Counted from the first letter of the stretch, positions 1-8,867 are shown. The stretch: 33,265 bases of DNA from CAZRVH01 sp964608325 (GCA_964608325.1 CAZSMX010000009.1:1-33265), one strand, 5' to 3'. A program made the numbers and translations. The notes: generated from the letters alone by a model not told the origin.

Positions 1-6
1 GTCGAA

Positions 7-81
7 TGGTAGTCCCGACTGGAATCGCACCAGTATCTAGCCCTTAGGAGAGGCTCGTTCTATCTGTTGAACTACGGGACC
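7..81 (-). tRNA. tRNA-Arg (anticodon CCU)
   Basis: The minus strand folds into a full cloverleaf. It has a 7-bp acceptor stem (first pair G-U), a D stem GTTC/GAAC, an anticodon stem AGCCT/GGGCT around loop CTCCTAA, a 5-nt variable loop and a T stem ACTGG/CCAGT. The anticodon CCT reads AGG arginine codons. The 3' CCA is encoded (positions 7-9). A TACACT box at 92-97 could be the -10 element, with transcription starting just before the mature 5' end; no convincing -35 box is seen. Confidence 0.95.
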
Positions 82-214
82 ATGGATGGGAAGTGTAGAT
101 GAAAGAACAAGGGAGCCGAATAGTCTTTTGACCTGCGTGCTGCGCACGCCCGCCGTAGAACTACGGGGCCACGCCAAAATGATAGCCGATTCCTTCCGCT
201 GAATCATGCGGAAA
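82..214. other. non-coding spacer with two small hairpins and a tRNA-like 18-mer
   Basis: No gene is seen here. The spacer holds hairpin GCGTGC-TGC-GCACGC (135-149) and a CCGTAG-AA-CTACGG palindrome (153-166). On the minus strand 153-170 resembles the first 18 nt of the neighbouring tRNA-Arg (14 of 18 identical by eye). It could be a decayed tRNA 5' end or part of a dispersed palindromic repeat. No T-tract follows either hairpin, so an intrinsic terminator is not evident. Confidence 0.4.
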
Positions 215-742
215 TCAGCCCAATATGACCACTTCGCGGCCTTCGGCTGCGCCGATGCCCTTCAACTTGAAATCCTTGGTCACTTCCTTGCCCTGGGCGC
301 CCGCGGCCTTCAGCACGTCGGGGTGGATGGAACCATCCAATCCGGGAACGAGGATGAGGACGCGGGGGTCGATCTCGTCGATAAGCGTCTGGCACTTCTT
401 CGCGTCTTCCGCGGGAAGGACCAGGACGTGGATGTCGCCGAAGTGTTCGATATCGATCGCTTCCCAATCTTCCAGCGGGGCGGAAATGAATGCCGTGCGT
501 ACGCCGTCGTTCTCCACCATGTAGGAGACTTTCTGTCCCTCCATTTGCGCGATGCCGCGTACCGTGATGCCGGACACGTCGTATTCCCCGGGCCAGGAGA
601 TGCGCTCGCGCGTGGGCGCTTCCTCAGGGGAGGCGAACAGGTTCACCGCTCCGTCGAGGGGCTTGGCGGGGAACGAAAGGACGGGCATGGAGCCTCCCGT
701 GCACTTCACGGAAGCAGGGCCGGCGAACGAGTAGGTCAACAT
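215..742 (-). CDS. metallo-beta-lactamase-fold-like protein lacking metal ligands
   Basis: This 175-residue protein resembles the small UlaG-like members of the metallo-beta-lactamase superfamily found in CPR bacteria. The stretch WPGEYDVSGITVRGI and the alternating short strands fit that fold. The HxHxDH metal motif and later His/Asp ligands are not present, so hydrolase activity is doubtful. No signal peptide or membrane segment is visible. It lies downstream of murA on the same strand, separated by a hairpin repeat. A TACACT box at 753-758 lies 10 nt before the ATG, so a very short leader is possible. Family assignment is moderate; function is unknown. Confidence 0.6.
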   Translation of the reverse strand: MLTYSFAGPASVKCTGGSMPVLSFPAKPLDGAVNLFASPEEAPTRERISWPGEYDVSGITVRGIAQMEGQKVSYMVENDGVRTAFISAPLEDWEAIDIEHFGDIHVLVLPAEDAKKCQTLIDEIDPRVLILVPGLDGSIHPDVLKAAGAQGKEVTKDFKLKGIGAAEGREVVILG

Positions 743-792
743 GGGTGAAGGTAGTGTAGAGGATTGGATGAGGGGGATCTAGGGGGAAAGGG

Positions 793-869
793 TAGCTTCT
801 TTAGCTACATTAGCTTCCTTAGAAAAAGAAAATCCCATCCCTAATGAAGCTAACGAAGCTACTGCAGCT
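793..869. repeat. inverted array of 9-nt units (TAANGAAGC type), copy A
   Basis: The right arm (841-869) reads CTAATGAAGCTAACGAAGCT followed by one more degenerate unit. The left arm (793-822) is its imperfect inverse complement, about 23 of 30 positions pairing. Each arm is about three 9-nt units differing mainly at the fourth base. The right arm ends 2 nt before the murA stop codon at 872. Copies B (14331-14358) and C (32697-32769) share the same right arm and the same position next to a 3' gene end. Confidence 0.8.
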
Positions 870-871
870 CA

Positions 872-2155
872 TCACGCACTCGTTCCGCCATCGACAACCG
901 TGCGTTCGATCTTCGCGCCGATCGAGCGGAGTTTTTCGTCCAGCTGGTCGTAGCCGCGCTCGATGTATTTCACGTCGGTGATGGTCGTCTGACCCTCGGC
1001 GCAGAGGCCCGCGAGCACCATGGCGGCGCCGGCGCGGATGTCGTTACTGGCGACGATGCGGCCCTTCAGCGGGGTAGGACCGATGATCAGCGCCTGGTGG
1101 GCGTTGAGGATTTCCACATGCGCGCCCATCTTCTCCAATTCGTAGAGGTACGCCATGCGGCCTTCGAAGATCGTTTCGAAAATGCGGGACACGCCCTTCG
1201 CCTGCGTCATGAGGACGCCCATGGGAGCCTGGAGATCGGTGGGGAAACCGGGGTGGATGCCCGTCTGAACTTTCATCGCATTGAGGAATGACAGTTCACC
1301 ATCGACGAACAGCGTACGGTCCTCCGGAGTGTATTTCATGATGCCTCCGGCGCGCTTCACGATGTCCAGGAAGCAGAGAAGGTCGTCCGCGTCGACGTCG
1401 CGCAGGCGCAGCTTGCCTTTCGTGACGAGCGCGGCGATGACGAAGCATCCCGCCTCGAGGTAATCGAAGGGAACGCGGGCCGCGACCGGCTTGAGGTCGC
1501 TGCGTCCGCGGATGATGAGCGTGTTCGTGCCGATGCCATCCACTTCCGCGCCCATGGACTGCACCATGCGGGCGACGGCCTGCACGTGCGGCTCGGCCGT
1601 GGCGATGTCGATGCGCGTCTCGCCCGGCGTACTGGCGGCGGCACACATGGCGATTTCCGTAGCGGTAACGGAGAACGCCGGCATGATGATGCGCGCGGCG
1701 TGCAGTTTGCCCTGCAGGTGCAGGACTTCGTTCGTGCTCATGTTCGCGGCACCCATCTGTTCCAGTGCCAGCACATGCGCCTCCACCGGGCGCTTGCCCA
1801 GCACGCATCCCCCGGGATACGACATCTCGACGACGCCGAATCGCGCGAGCAGAGGGCCGAGAAGCACGATGGCTCCGCGCAGTTTACTGACGTACTCGTG
1901 CGGGATGGGTTTGCTTTCTAGGTTCGTGTTGTCGATGCGTACCGTGCCGTTTTCGAAGCTCGTCTTGGCGCCCAGGAATTCCAGGATCTTCAGGAGGAGC
2001 TCGGTGTCGCGGAGGCGCGGCACGTTGGTGAGGACCGATTCGCCCGAAGCGAGGACGGTCGCTGCGATCATGGGAAGGGCGGCATTCTTGCTACCGCTGA
2101 TGGTGACCTCGCCCTGGAGGGGGATGCCGCCGGTGATCTGGTATCGGATATCCAT
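872..2155 (-). CDS. murA: UDP-N-acetylglucosamine 1-carboxyvinyltransferase
   Basis: MurA transfers enolpyruvate from PEP to UDP-GlcNAc, the first committed step of peptidoglycan synthesis, in the cytoplasm. The 427-residue protein is of normal family length. It shows the N-terminal GSKNAALP motif (Lys23/Asn24, substrate binding) and the active-site loop PGGCVLGKRPVEAH. The catalytic cysteine, target of fosfomycin in the family, is Cys117. The start at 2155 (MDIRYQITGG) is chosen because the homologous fold begins there; an upstream in-frame ATG at 2230 would add 25 unrelated residues. It follows holB by 85 bp. A TAGTAT box at 2166-2171 lies 10 nt before the ATG. Because the cysteine is kept, fosfomycin sensitivity of the enzyme is expected, although this was not tested. 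Confidence 0.96.
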   Translation of the reverse strand: MDIRYQITGGIPLQGEVTISGSKNAALPMIAATVLASGESVLTNVPRLRDTELLLKILEFLGAKTSFENGTVRIDNTNLESKPIPHEYVSKLRGAIVLLGPLLARFGVVEMSYPGGCVLGKRPVEAHVLALEQMGAANMSTNEVLHLQGKLHAARIIMPAFSVTATEIAMCAAASTPGETRIDIATAEPHVQAVARMVQSMGAEVDGIGTNTLIIRGRSDLKPVAARVPFDYLEAGCFVIAALVTKGKLRLRDVDADDLLCFLDIVKRAGGIMKYTPEDRTLFVDGELSFLNAMKVQTGIHPGFPTDLQAPMGVLMTQAKGVSRIFETIFEGRMAYLYELEKMGAHVEILNAHQALIIGPTPLKGRIVASNDIRAGAAMVLAGLCAEGQTTITDVKYIERGYDQLDEKLRSIGAKIERTVVDGGTSA

Positions 2156-2240
2156 AGGGTCCACGATACTAGCGCAGGCTTCGAAAAAAAACGATGGTTT
2201 TTGAAGCTGTTTTCGGCATTCCACAGCCAATTTGCCGGCC

Positions 2241-3370
2241 TTAGGCCGTTTTCATCGCTTCCAAGCCCAGTAAAAAGCGCTGGACAAGAAGGGGCTTGGA
2301 GGCATTTGTTTCAAGCCCGCGGATCAGCTCCATCAACTCGCGTTCGTGTCGGTGCGTGCGAACGGGATATTCGCGCAACGCCAGAGACAGGTGGAGCAAC
2401 AGACGTTCCGCGGCCGTACCGCGTTCCAGCAGCGGCTCCACGATCTTCAGTCGCTCCAACGGCGTCCTGGCACTCCAAAATGAGACGGCATGCGTGTGCA
2501 GCGTCTTCTCCTCGCGACGCAGGTCGGGATCATCGAGCAGTTGGATGAGCATGCCCGGCGCGCCCTGGGACAGATGCGACAGGAAGTGCGCATCGTCAGG
2601 GGATTCATCTTTCAGAAGGGGGTCCAGGTCCGCGGGGGAGACGCGGTCGAAGTGGATGACGCGGGTGCGCGATACGATCGTCGGCAACGTATCCAGTGCT
2701 TCTGTGGTGAGGATGAACACGCGGCCGGGCGGCGGTTCCTCGAGGGTCTTCAGGAACGCGTTGGCAGCCGCTTCCTGGAGGCGGTCGATGCGCGTGATGA
2801 GGCACGGCCGCCAGAATCCTTCGCCCGTCTCCTGCACGCGCTTCTGGATCTCGCGCACGTCGTCGATGCCGATCGTATCGGTCTTCATCGTCGGCGTTTT
2901 GGCGCGGTGCTGCTGGGGAACGTTCGTCGTGAGTGCGATCGCTTCGAAATCCTCGTTCACCTCTTCAATCCACAGATCATCCAGCATGAGGAAATCCGGA
3001 TGCAACAACTTGTCCATCCGCTTCAGCGCATCTTCTTTTTTCGCTGGATCCACATCCTTCGTCACCAACTGCTGCGCGAACCATGTCGCCACCGTCGTCT
3101 TCCCCACGTGCGCGGGACCTGTGAACAGGTACGCATGGGAGACGTTACCGCTGTCGATATCGCTCTGCAGTTCGGCGAGTTGCCGCTTGTGGCCGATGAT
3201 CTNNNNNNNNNNNNNNNNNNNNNNNNNNNNNNNNNNNNNNNNNNNNNNNNNNNNNNNNNNNNNNNNNNNNNNNNNNNNNNNNNNNNNNNNNNNNNNNNNN
3301 NNCCGCTGTCGATATCGCTCTGCAGTTCGGCGAGTTGCCGCTTGTGGCCGATGATCTTTCCACTCTCCAT
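2241..3370 (-). CDS. holB: DNA polymerase III delta' subunit (clamp loader), split by an artefactual N gap
   Basis: HolB is the stator ATPase-fold subunit of the clamp loader that opens the sliding clamp at replication forks. The start MESGKIIGHKRQLAEL lies at 3370. Removing the 100 N plus one 55-bp duplicate gives 324 residues in one frame, with GNVSHAYLFTGPAHVGKTT (P-loop) restored. Further delta' and DnaX family hallmarks are NAFLKTLEEPPPG, the following FILTT strand, and SRTRVIHF. No zinc-binding cysteine cluster is present, which argues against DnaX. A TAGACT box at 3379-3384 lies 8 nt before the ATG and is preceded by TGC, suggesting a leaderless message. The next gene downstream is murA. 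Confidence 0.9.
3148..3357. other. assembly artefact: 100 N flanked by identical 55-bp copies
   Basis: 3148-3202 and 3303-3357 are identical for 55 bp and flank the N run 3203-3302. Merging them restores the holB frame. The same 55-bp overlap recurs at the secA gap, as expected from contigs that share an assembly k-mer but were scaffolded with a fixed N run. This is not a biological duplication. Confidence 0.95.
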
Positions 3371-3410
3371 GGACGATCAGTCTAGCATTTGTTCACGGAT
3401 CTTCCGATTT

Positions 3411-4802
3411 TCACCCGCAATTCGTGCAATCATCCCTTATGAAATACTCTACGTACGGCTTCAAACGAAGCAACTCAGACACAGGAACTGCATCGGACAT
3501 TTTCCATGTCTCACACATGCCGCTCAGGCCTAATTCATAACATGCATATCCAATATCCTTCAATAATAATTCAACGCTTAAAGGCGTCTGCAACCGCACA
3601 TCTATCCTGGATCCTTGCCGATAGATCGCCTCTCTGCCACCCACTACTTCCTGGAGACGCCCCTCTCCGCAATCCGCAGCGGTAAAAATCTGTCCCAATT
3701 CAGCCAGATGCGCGTATTCAGGGCTTCGAGGGTAGAGCAGAGAACCAATCGCGCTACCTTCAGGAGAAGACGTACAATAGGCATCTAAAGCTTCAAAAGA
3801 TTCAAATCTTGCTGACGGTAAATATGTAATACTCGCCTTCAGCCTCCAAATCATCTCCGCCATTTCGCCGCGGGTGATCTGATGGTCGAATGAGTTGATA
3901 GACGGGGGAATCGCATTGTATCGCTCAAGATCGCGGACATACGGGGCGTACCAAGGCTCATGCGCCGCAATGCCGGGTGCCGCAATCTCAAAAGAGAGCG
4001 AGATGATTTTGGCGGCTTCGGCGAAGTTGAGCGTCGTCGAAGGACGGAACGTACCATCGGGATAACCCTGAATGATTTGCTTGTCGAAGGCAACGCAGAC
4101 ATGCTTCGCATACCATGCCTCGGTATCGAGATCCATCAGGAAGGAAGCCGCCCCTCCGTGGCCCAACATGCATGCGCTTACCAAGCTTGGGAATTGGGCA
4201 TTCACAAGAATCTTCACAAACTCCGCGCGGTTGATCGTCTGGTCGGGCCTGTATGTACCGTCGGCATAGCCCTCGACGATCCCTTGCGATTGCACGTACG
4301 CGATCGCCTGGGCGTTGCGATGGGATGCGAGGACGTCGGAAAATACTAATTTTTGCTCCTTGCCAGGACATTCCTGCCACTCGCAATTATTGTTGCCGTC
4401 GCGCCCGACGTAACTGCCATCGGGGCACTGCTTCGCATCCATAGTACATACCGCCATGCCCTTCGTGCCGCAATGCGCCCACTCAATCAGCGACCCGTCG
4501 CAGGAGCTGTACCATCCCTCGCTCTTTGTGCCGACATTACTGCAGACCGCAGTGCATCCGGCGCACTTGGCCAGCTGCACCATCGCAGGCGGATCACTTT
4601 CGCGATGTATCCATGAAGTGCCGTTGTTATCACACACGGGAGCCGCTGCCTGCGAAGCATAGAAGGAATCGACCTGTTCCGATGTCGGGCATGTCGTCTT
4701 GCCATTTACATCAATGGCGCACGACATCGCGGAGACCGAGGAAGCGGACAGCGCGAACAAAATTCCGACGAATGCAATGCGTGAAGAGCGGAGAGTGATC
4801 AT
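3411..4802 (-). CDS. secreted Cys-rich protein with three SLH domains
   Basis: The 463-residue protein starts with a signal peptide (hydrophobic residues 9-24, likely cut after VSA at 25). A Cys-rich part follows (about 28-146), with a small module from Cys126 (CPDGSYVGRDGNNNCEWQEC) like those seen in secreted CPR proteins. Three S-layer homology domains come next: about 153-202 (GYADGTYRPDQTINRAEF), 222-272 (GYPDGTFRPSTTLNFAEA) and 282-323 (degenerate, QITRGEMAEMIWRLKA). SLH domains usually bind cell-wall polymers, so an envelope role is likely. The C-terminal 140 residues are unassigned and contain further cysteines. It lies 9 bp after the NUDIX gene and 40 bp before holB. Confidence 0.85.
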   Translation of the reverse strand: MITLRSSRIAFVGILFALSASSVSAMSCAIDVNGKTTCPTSEQVDSFYASQAAAPVCDNNGTSWIHRESDPPAMVQLAKCAGCTAVCSNVGTKSEGWYSSCDGSLIEWAHCGTKGMAVCTMDAKQCPDGSYVGRDGNNNCEWQECPGKEQKLVFSDVLASHRNAQAIAYVQSQGIVEGYADGTYRPDQTINRAEFVKILVNAQFPSLVSACMLGHGGAASFLMDLDTEAWYAKHVCVAFDKQIIQGYPDGTFRPSTTLNFAEAAKIISLSFEIAAPGIAAHEPWYAPYVRDLERYNAIPPSINSFDHQITRGEMAEMIWRLKASITYLPSARFESFEALDAYCTSSPEGSAIGSLLYPRSPEYAHLAELGQIFTAADCGEGRLQEVVGGREAIYRQGSRIDVRLQTPLSVELLLKDIGYACYELGLSGMCETWKMSDAVPVSELLRLKPYVEYFIRDDCTNCG

Positions 4803-4811
4803 TGTCCCATC

Positions 4812-5291
4812 TTACGCCTCCGCAACCGTGTATTCCAGGAGCTTCGTCTCGTTTTCGAAGTGGAAGACGCCGTGGAACTTCTTTCCCTTCAGGAACACCG
4901 GCAGCCAGTGCTTGTCGTCCAGCCACATCGCATCGTAGGGAATCTCGGATTCCTCGAACCACTGCGGCTTCATTTCATCGGATTCGACCGGCTCGCCGAT
5001 CATCCCCGCCGCGCGGAACACGTGTACTTCCAAGAGCACCGGATCTCCCTCGAACGTGAACTCCAGAAGGCCCGCCTTCTCCATGTGCATCACGCCGACA
5101 CCCGCCTCCTCGCGCAGTTCGCGATGAGCGGCCTCCTCGATGCTCTCGCCCGGTTCCAACTTTCCTCCGAAACCGTTCCATCTATCCGATCCAAACCCGC
5201 GCTTCTTCATGCCCAACAGGATGCGGGATCCGTCCTGCACGAAGCAGAGCGTCAGCACTTTGCGCGGCGTCACGTTATGCGTCGACGCCAT
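4812..5291 (-). CDS. NUDIX hydrolase, MTH1-like oxidised-purine dNTP diphosphatase
   Basis: The NUDIX box GGKLEPGESIEEAAHRELRE followed by EAGV is complete, so Mg-dependent nucleoside triphosphate pyrophosphohydrolase activity is expected. Along its whole length the 159-residue protein resembles animal MTH1 (NUDT1) as I recall it. It keeps LLGMKKRGFG, RWNGFGGK with the recognition Asn, PVESDEM, and MWLDDKHW with the Trp and two Asp that read oxidised purines. The likely role is to clear 8-oxo-dGTP or 2-hydroxy-dATP from the nucleotide pool. The ATG at 5291 lies inside the end of secA (17-bp overlap, different frame), suggesting translational coupling. Substrate is inferred from pocket residues only. 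Confidence 0.88.
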   Translation of the reverse strand: MASTHNVTPRKVLTLCFVQDGSRILLGMKKRGFGSDRWNGFGGKLEPGESIEEAAHRELREEAGVGVMHMEKAGLLEFTFEGDPVLLEVHVFRAAGMIGEPVESDEMKPQWFEESEIPYDAMWLDDKHWLPVFLKGKKFHGVFHFENETKLLEYTVAEA

Positions 5292-8132
5292 GGCACTTCT
5301 TGAACTTCTTGCCGCTGCCGCACGGGCAGGGATCGTTGCGACCGACCTTGTCGGCGTGGATCTGCTTGGGTGCGTTGGCCTTCAGGCGCTGGGCGACGAT
5401 GCCCGCGGCGTCCTGGCCCTGGGGACCGCCCTGCTGCATCAGTGAGCCAACCCCCGTCTGCTCCAAATCTCCGGAAATCTGGTCTTCGTTGGTGGAAATG
5501 TTCTTCAGCTCCTCCTCGGCCTGGCGCAGCACCTCGCGCGGGGCGAACTGGCCGAAGTCGATCTGCATCAGCGTGCGCGTGATGGTGCTTTCGATGTTCT
5601 GGATGAGGCGCTGGAAGCGCTGGTATCCCTGGTCCTGGTACTCGATGAGCGGATCCCTCTGGGCATAGCCCGAGAAGGCGACCTGCTCGCGCAGGTGCGA
5701 CATGTCGTCGATGTGGTCCATCCAGTGCGTGTCGATGGAGCGCAGCGTGACGGCGCGCTCCGCCTGGGCGACGGTTTCCAACGTCTGTTCGTTGCACTTC
5801 TCCTCGTAGAACTTCACGGCGACGTCGCCGATGAACGCGCGGAGCTTGTCGCGATCGTTGAAGTTCTTCATCGTGTCCATCGGGAGGATGGAGCGGAAGG
5901 CGGGATGGAGGGCGGAGAGACTCTCCACGATCTCCTGGCGATTCCATTTTTCGTCGTCGATGTCCGTCGCGTGCAAGTCCACGATTGCCTCGCCCTCCTT
6001 GCGGATGGCAGCCAGGACGTCTTTGTGAAGGGCGCTTCCTTCGTCCGCACCCTGCTGCGCGAGTTTCTCCAAAATCTTTTGGCGGCGCTTGTAGATGATC
6101 TCGCGATGCTTGTTCATCACGTCGTCGTACTGCAGGACGTGCTTGCGGATGTCGAAGTGGTGGCCTTCCACGCGCTTCTGGGCGCCCTCGATGCTGCGCG
6201 TCACCATGGCGTTCTGGAGGGGGACGTCATCGGGGACGTTCAGGCGTTCCATCATGACCTTCAGGCGGTCGCCGCCGAAGAGGCGCATGAGGTCGTCCTC
6301 GGCCGAGACGAAGAAGCGGCTCTCGCCCGGGTCTCCCTGGCGCCCCGCGCGTCCGCGCAGCTGGTTGTCGATGCGGCGGGATTCATGGCGCTCGGTACCG
6401 AGGATGCAGAGTCCCCCGAGCTCTTTCACGCCCTCGCCCAACTTGATATCGGTTCCGCGGCCGGCCATGTTCGTGGCGATCGTGACCGCACCCTTCTGTC
6501 CGGNNNNNNNNNNNNNNNNNNNNNNNNNNNNNNNNNNNNNNNNNNNNNNNNNNNNNNNNNNNNNNNNNNNNNNNNNNNNNNNNNNNNNNNNNNNNNNNNN
6601 NNNTCGGTTCCGCGGCCGGCCATGTTCGTGGCGATCGTGACCGCACCCTTCTGTCCGGCGAGCGCGACGATCTCGGCTTCCTTCTCGTGGTTCTTCGCGT
6701 TGAGCACCTGGTGGGGGATACCCTCTTGATTGAGCAGCAGACTGAGTACTTCTGATTTTTCGATGGAAGTGGTTCCGATGAGCAGCGGCTGGCCCGTGGC
6801 ATGCTTTTCCTTCGCGATCTGCACGACGGCGCGGAACTTCACGCTGACGGTGCGGTAGATGGTATCCGTCAGGTCCGCGCGGATCATGGGGCGGTGCGTC
6901 GGGATGACGAGCGTGCGCAGTTTGTAGATGGATTCGAATTCCTCTTCCTCCGTCTTCGCCGTTCCGGTCATACCGGCCAGCTTGTCATAGAGGCGGAAAT
7001 AATTCTGGAACGTGATGGTGGCGAGCGTCTTGCTCTCGCGCTGCACCTCCACGCCCTCCTTGGCCTCGATGGCCTGGTGAAGGCCGTGGCCGTAGCGGCG
7101 GCCCGGCATGAGGCGTCCCGTGAATTCGTCGACGATGATGATCTCGCCGTCCTTCACGACGTAGTCGACGTCGCGCTGGTAGATGGCATGGGCGCGCAAC
7201 GCCTGCTCGATGTGATGCACCTCCTCGAAGCCCTTGTCGGTGTAGATGTTCTCCACTCCCAGGAGCTCCTCCATCTTCTTGATGCCTTCGTCGGTGAGCG
7301 TGGCGGCGCGCTGCTTCTCGTCCTTGTTGTAATGGACATTCTCCTGCAGGTTGCGCACGAGCGTGGCATGCTGCATGTACTTCGTCGTGGACTCCGCGGC
7401 GGGCTGGCTGATGATGAGCGGCGTGCGGGCCTCATCGATGAGAATGGAATCTACTTCGTCGACGATGGCGTAGTTCAATCCGCGCTGGACCTGGTGCTCG
7501 ATGGAGCTGGCCATGTTGTCGCGCAGGTAGTCGAAGCCGTATTCGTTGTTCGTGCCGTACGTGATGTCCGACGCATATGCCTTGCGGCGACCCTCGGTGG
7601 TGACCCCGTGGACCACGACCCCGACCGTAAGGCCGAGCGTGGTGTAGAGGAGTCCCATCCACGCGCTGTCGCGCCTGGCGAGGTAGTCGTTCACGGTGAC
7701 GACGTGCACGCCTTTTCCGGACAACGCATTGAGGTACACGGGCAGCGTGGAGACGAGCGTCTTTCCTTCTCCGGTTTTCATTTCGGCGATGCATCCGCGG
7801 TGGAGCGCGATGCCTCCCAGGATCTGCACGTCGAAGGGGATCATGTCCCACGTGAAGGTCTGGCGTCCGATGGTCATCGTCTCGCCCTGCAGCAATTCGC
7901 ACGCACGGATGTGGACGGCGAACGCCTCGTGCAAAATGTCATCGAGGGTCTCGCCTGCCTGCACGCGATCCTTGAAGGACTGGGTTTTCTTCGGAAGATC
8001 TTCTTTCGTGAGAGCGCGGATCTCCGGCTTGGCGAGGACTTCGCGCACGCGCGTCACCTCGGGCCAGAGCCGCTTGAGCTCCTTCTCATTGGGATCACCC
8101 AAAAGCCTATTGATGGAATCCAAAATAGCCAT
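5275..8132 (-). CDS. secA: preprotein translocase ATPase SecA, split by an artefactual N gap
   Basis: SecA is the motor ATPase that drives unfolded preproteins through SecYEG. After merging the duplicated 55-bp flanks of the N run the frame is continuous and encodes 900 residues, the normal length. Visible are the DEAD motor Walker A (EMKTGEGKT), Walker B (VDEVDSILIDEARTPL), the second motor domain (GTTSIEKSE and TNMAGRGTDI), and the C-terminal zinc motif GRNDPCPCGSGKKFKKCHG for SecB or ribosome contact. Only GVDA follows that motif. The start at 8132 is preceded by a good promoter. The NUDIX gene overlaps its 3' end. Confidence 0.96.
6449..6658. other. assembly artefact: 100 N flanked by identical 55-bp copies
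   Basis: 6449-6503 and 6604-6658 are the same 55 bp on each side of the N run 6504-6603. Collapsing them rejoins secA in frame across the TNMAGRGTDIK motif. Confidence 0.95.
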
Positions 8133-8151
8133 GGATCTGTTCAGACGTCGA

Positions 8152-8180
8152 AGTATAGCAAGAATAGCCCTTTTCCGCGA
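8152..8180 (-). promoter_or_regulatory. secA promoter with extended -10
   Basis: On the minus strand TCGCGG (8175-8180) is followed by 17 nt and TATACT (8152-8157), preceded by TGC (extended -10). Transcription would start near 8145, about 13 nt before the ATG. From the -35 box to the -10 box it closely resembles the promoter of the receiver gene at 28487-28515 (shared CGGAAAA and TTGCTATACTT). Confidence 0.65.
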
Positions 8181-8204
8181 GGGGCAAAGGGAATTCTCCC
8201 TCTT

Positions 8205-8861
8205 TTACCAAGTCCGCCCGTACCAGGGCAGCAGGGGCTTTTTCTCGAACGAAAGCGTTGAGAGATATCCCGGCAGCATCTCTGCCAGCGGCTTCGCATC
8301 GGTTTTGACGATCATCTTCAATTTTTCCTGATGCTGTGGGATCAGTTCGCCGGCCCACAGCGCTCCGCTGGGAACGACGGACGCCAATTCGGCGACATCG
8401 ATCAATGTTGGGTCGTTCCACTGCTCCGCATATTTCCCGAACCCGCGGACGAAGCATTGGTCGATGCGCGTGGAGTGGAGCCAGAGGAAAGATGGGGGTG
8501 TCGGGTGTAGGGCGTCGGATTCTTCCCCCACGCCCAACGCCCCACGCCCTAGCCGCAGCCTCGCCTCATACAAATCCGACAAATGAATTCCAACGGCAGG
8601 AACACCAAGTTGATCAATTAACACATTGGAAAATGCAATGCCCGTGCGCAGGCTGGTAAAGCCGCCCGGTCCCGTGACACACGCGATGTGCGTGAGATCT
8701 TTGTATGACCAGCCCGCATCGTTCATCGTCTTTTCGACAAGCGGGACGATCTGGCTGTCGGTGATCCGTTTGTCCATTTCGACGCAGACGCTTGCTTTAT
8801 CGTCGGTCACGCACGCGAGCGCGCCGATATTGCTTGCCGGGTCTAGGAAGAGACACTTCAC
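8205..8861 (-). CDS. tsaB: tRNA t6A biosynthesis protein TsaB, with a translated repeat insert
   Basis: TsaB is the inactive ASKHA-fold partner of TsaD in making N6-threonylcarbamoyl adenosine at position 37 of ANN-decoding tRNAs. The 218-residue protein has the family features LFLDPAS, then HIACVTGPGGFTSLRTGIAF, then LGVPAVGI. Residues about 101-125 (from RLRLGRGALGVGEESDALHP) are encoded by a 7-nt-unit hairpin repeat (8494-8552) and look like an in-frame insert before FLWLHSTR. The start is GTG at 8861. A TAGAGT box at 8871-8876 lies 9 nt upstream and overlaps the promoter of the divergent glycosyltransferase gene. It is followed by secA after 72 bp. Confidence 0.88.
   Translation of the reverse strand: MKCLFLDPASNIGALACVTDDKASVCVEMDKRITDSQIVPLVEKTMNDAGWSYKDLTHIACVTGPGGFTSLRTGIAFSNVLIDQLGVPAVGIHLSDLYEARLRLGRGALGVGEESDALHPTPPSFLWLHSTRIDQCFVRGFGKYAEQWNDPTLIDVAELASVVPSGALWAGELIPQHQEKLKMIVKTDAKPLAEMLPGYLSTLSFEKKPLLPWYGRTW
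8494..8552. repeat. inverted array of 7-nt units, copy inside tsaB
   Basis: The left arm (8494-8518, units GTGTCGG, GTGTAGG, GCGTCGG) faces a right arm (8525-8552, units such as CCACGCC, CAACGCC) that pairs at about 18 of 23 positions. Related copies lie at 24031-24099 and 33148-33237. Here the element has no stop in the tsaB frame and is translated. Confidence 0.75.
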
Positions 8862-8867
8862 AGGAGC

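Noticed and set aside
3148..3357. A 55-bp direct duplication in holB, and likewise in secA
   Set aside because: Identical copies of the same length flank N runs at both sites, and merging restores the frames; this is an assembly artefact.
6801..8261. Long open frame opposite secA
   Set aside because: It is the antisense shadow of a GC-rich coding region and shows no protein-like motifs; the same holds for the long frames opposite pilB and nusA.
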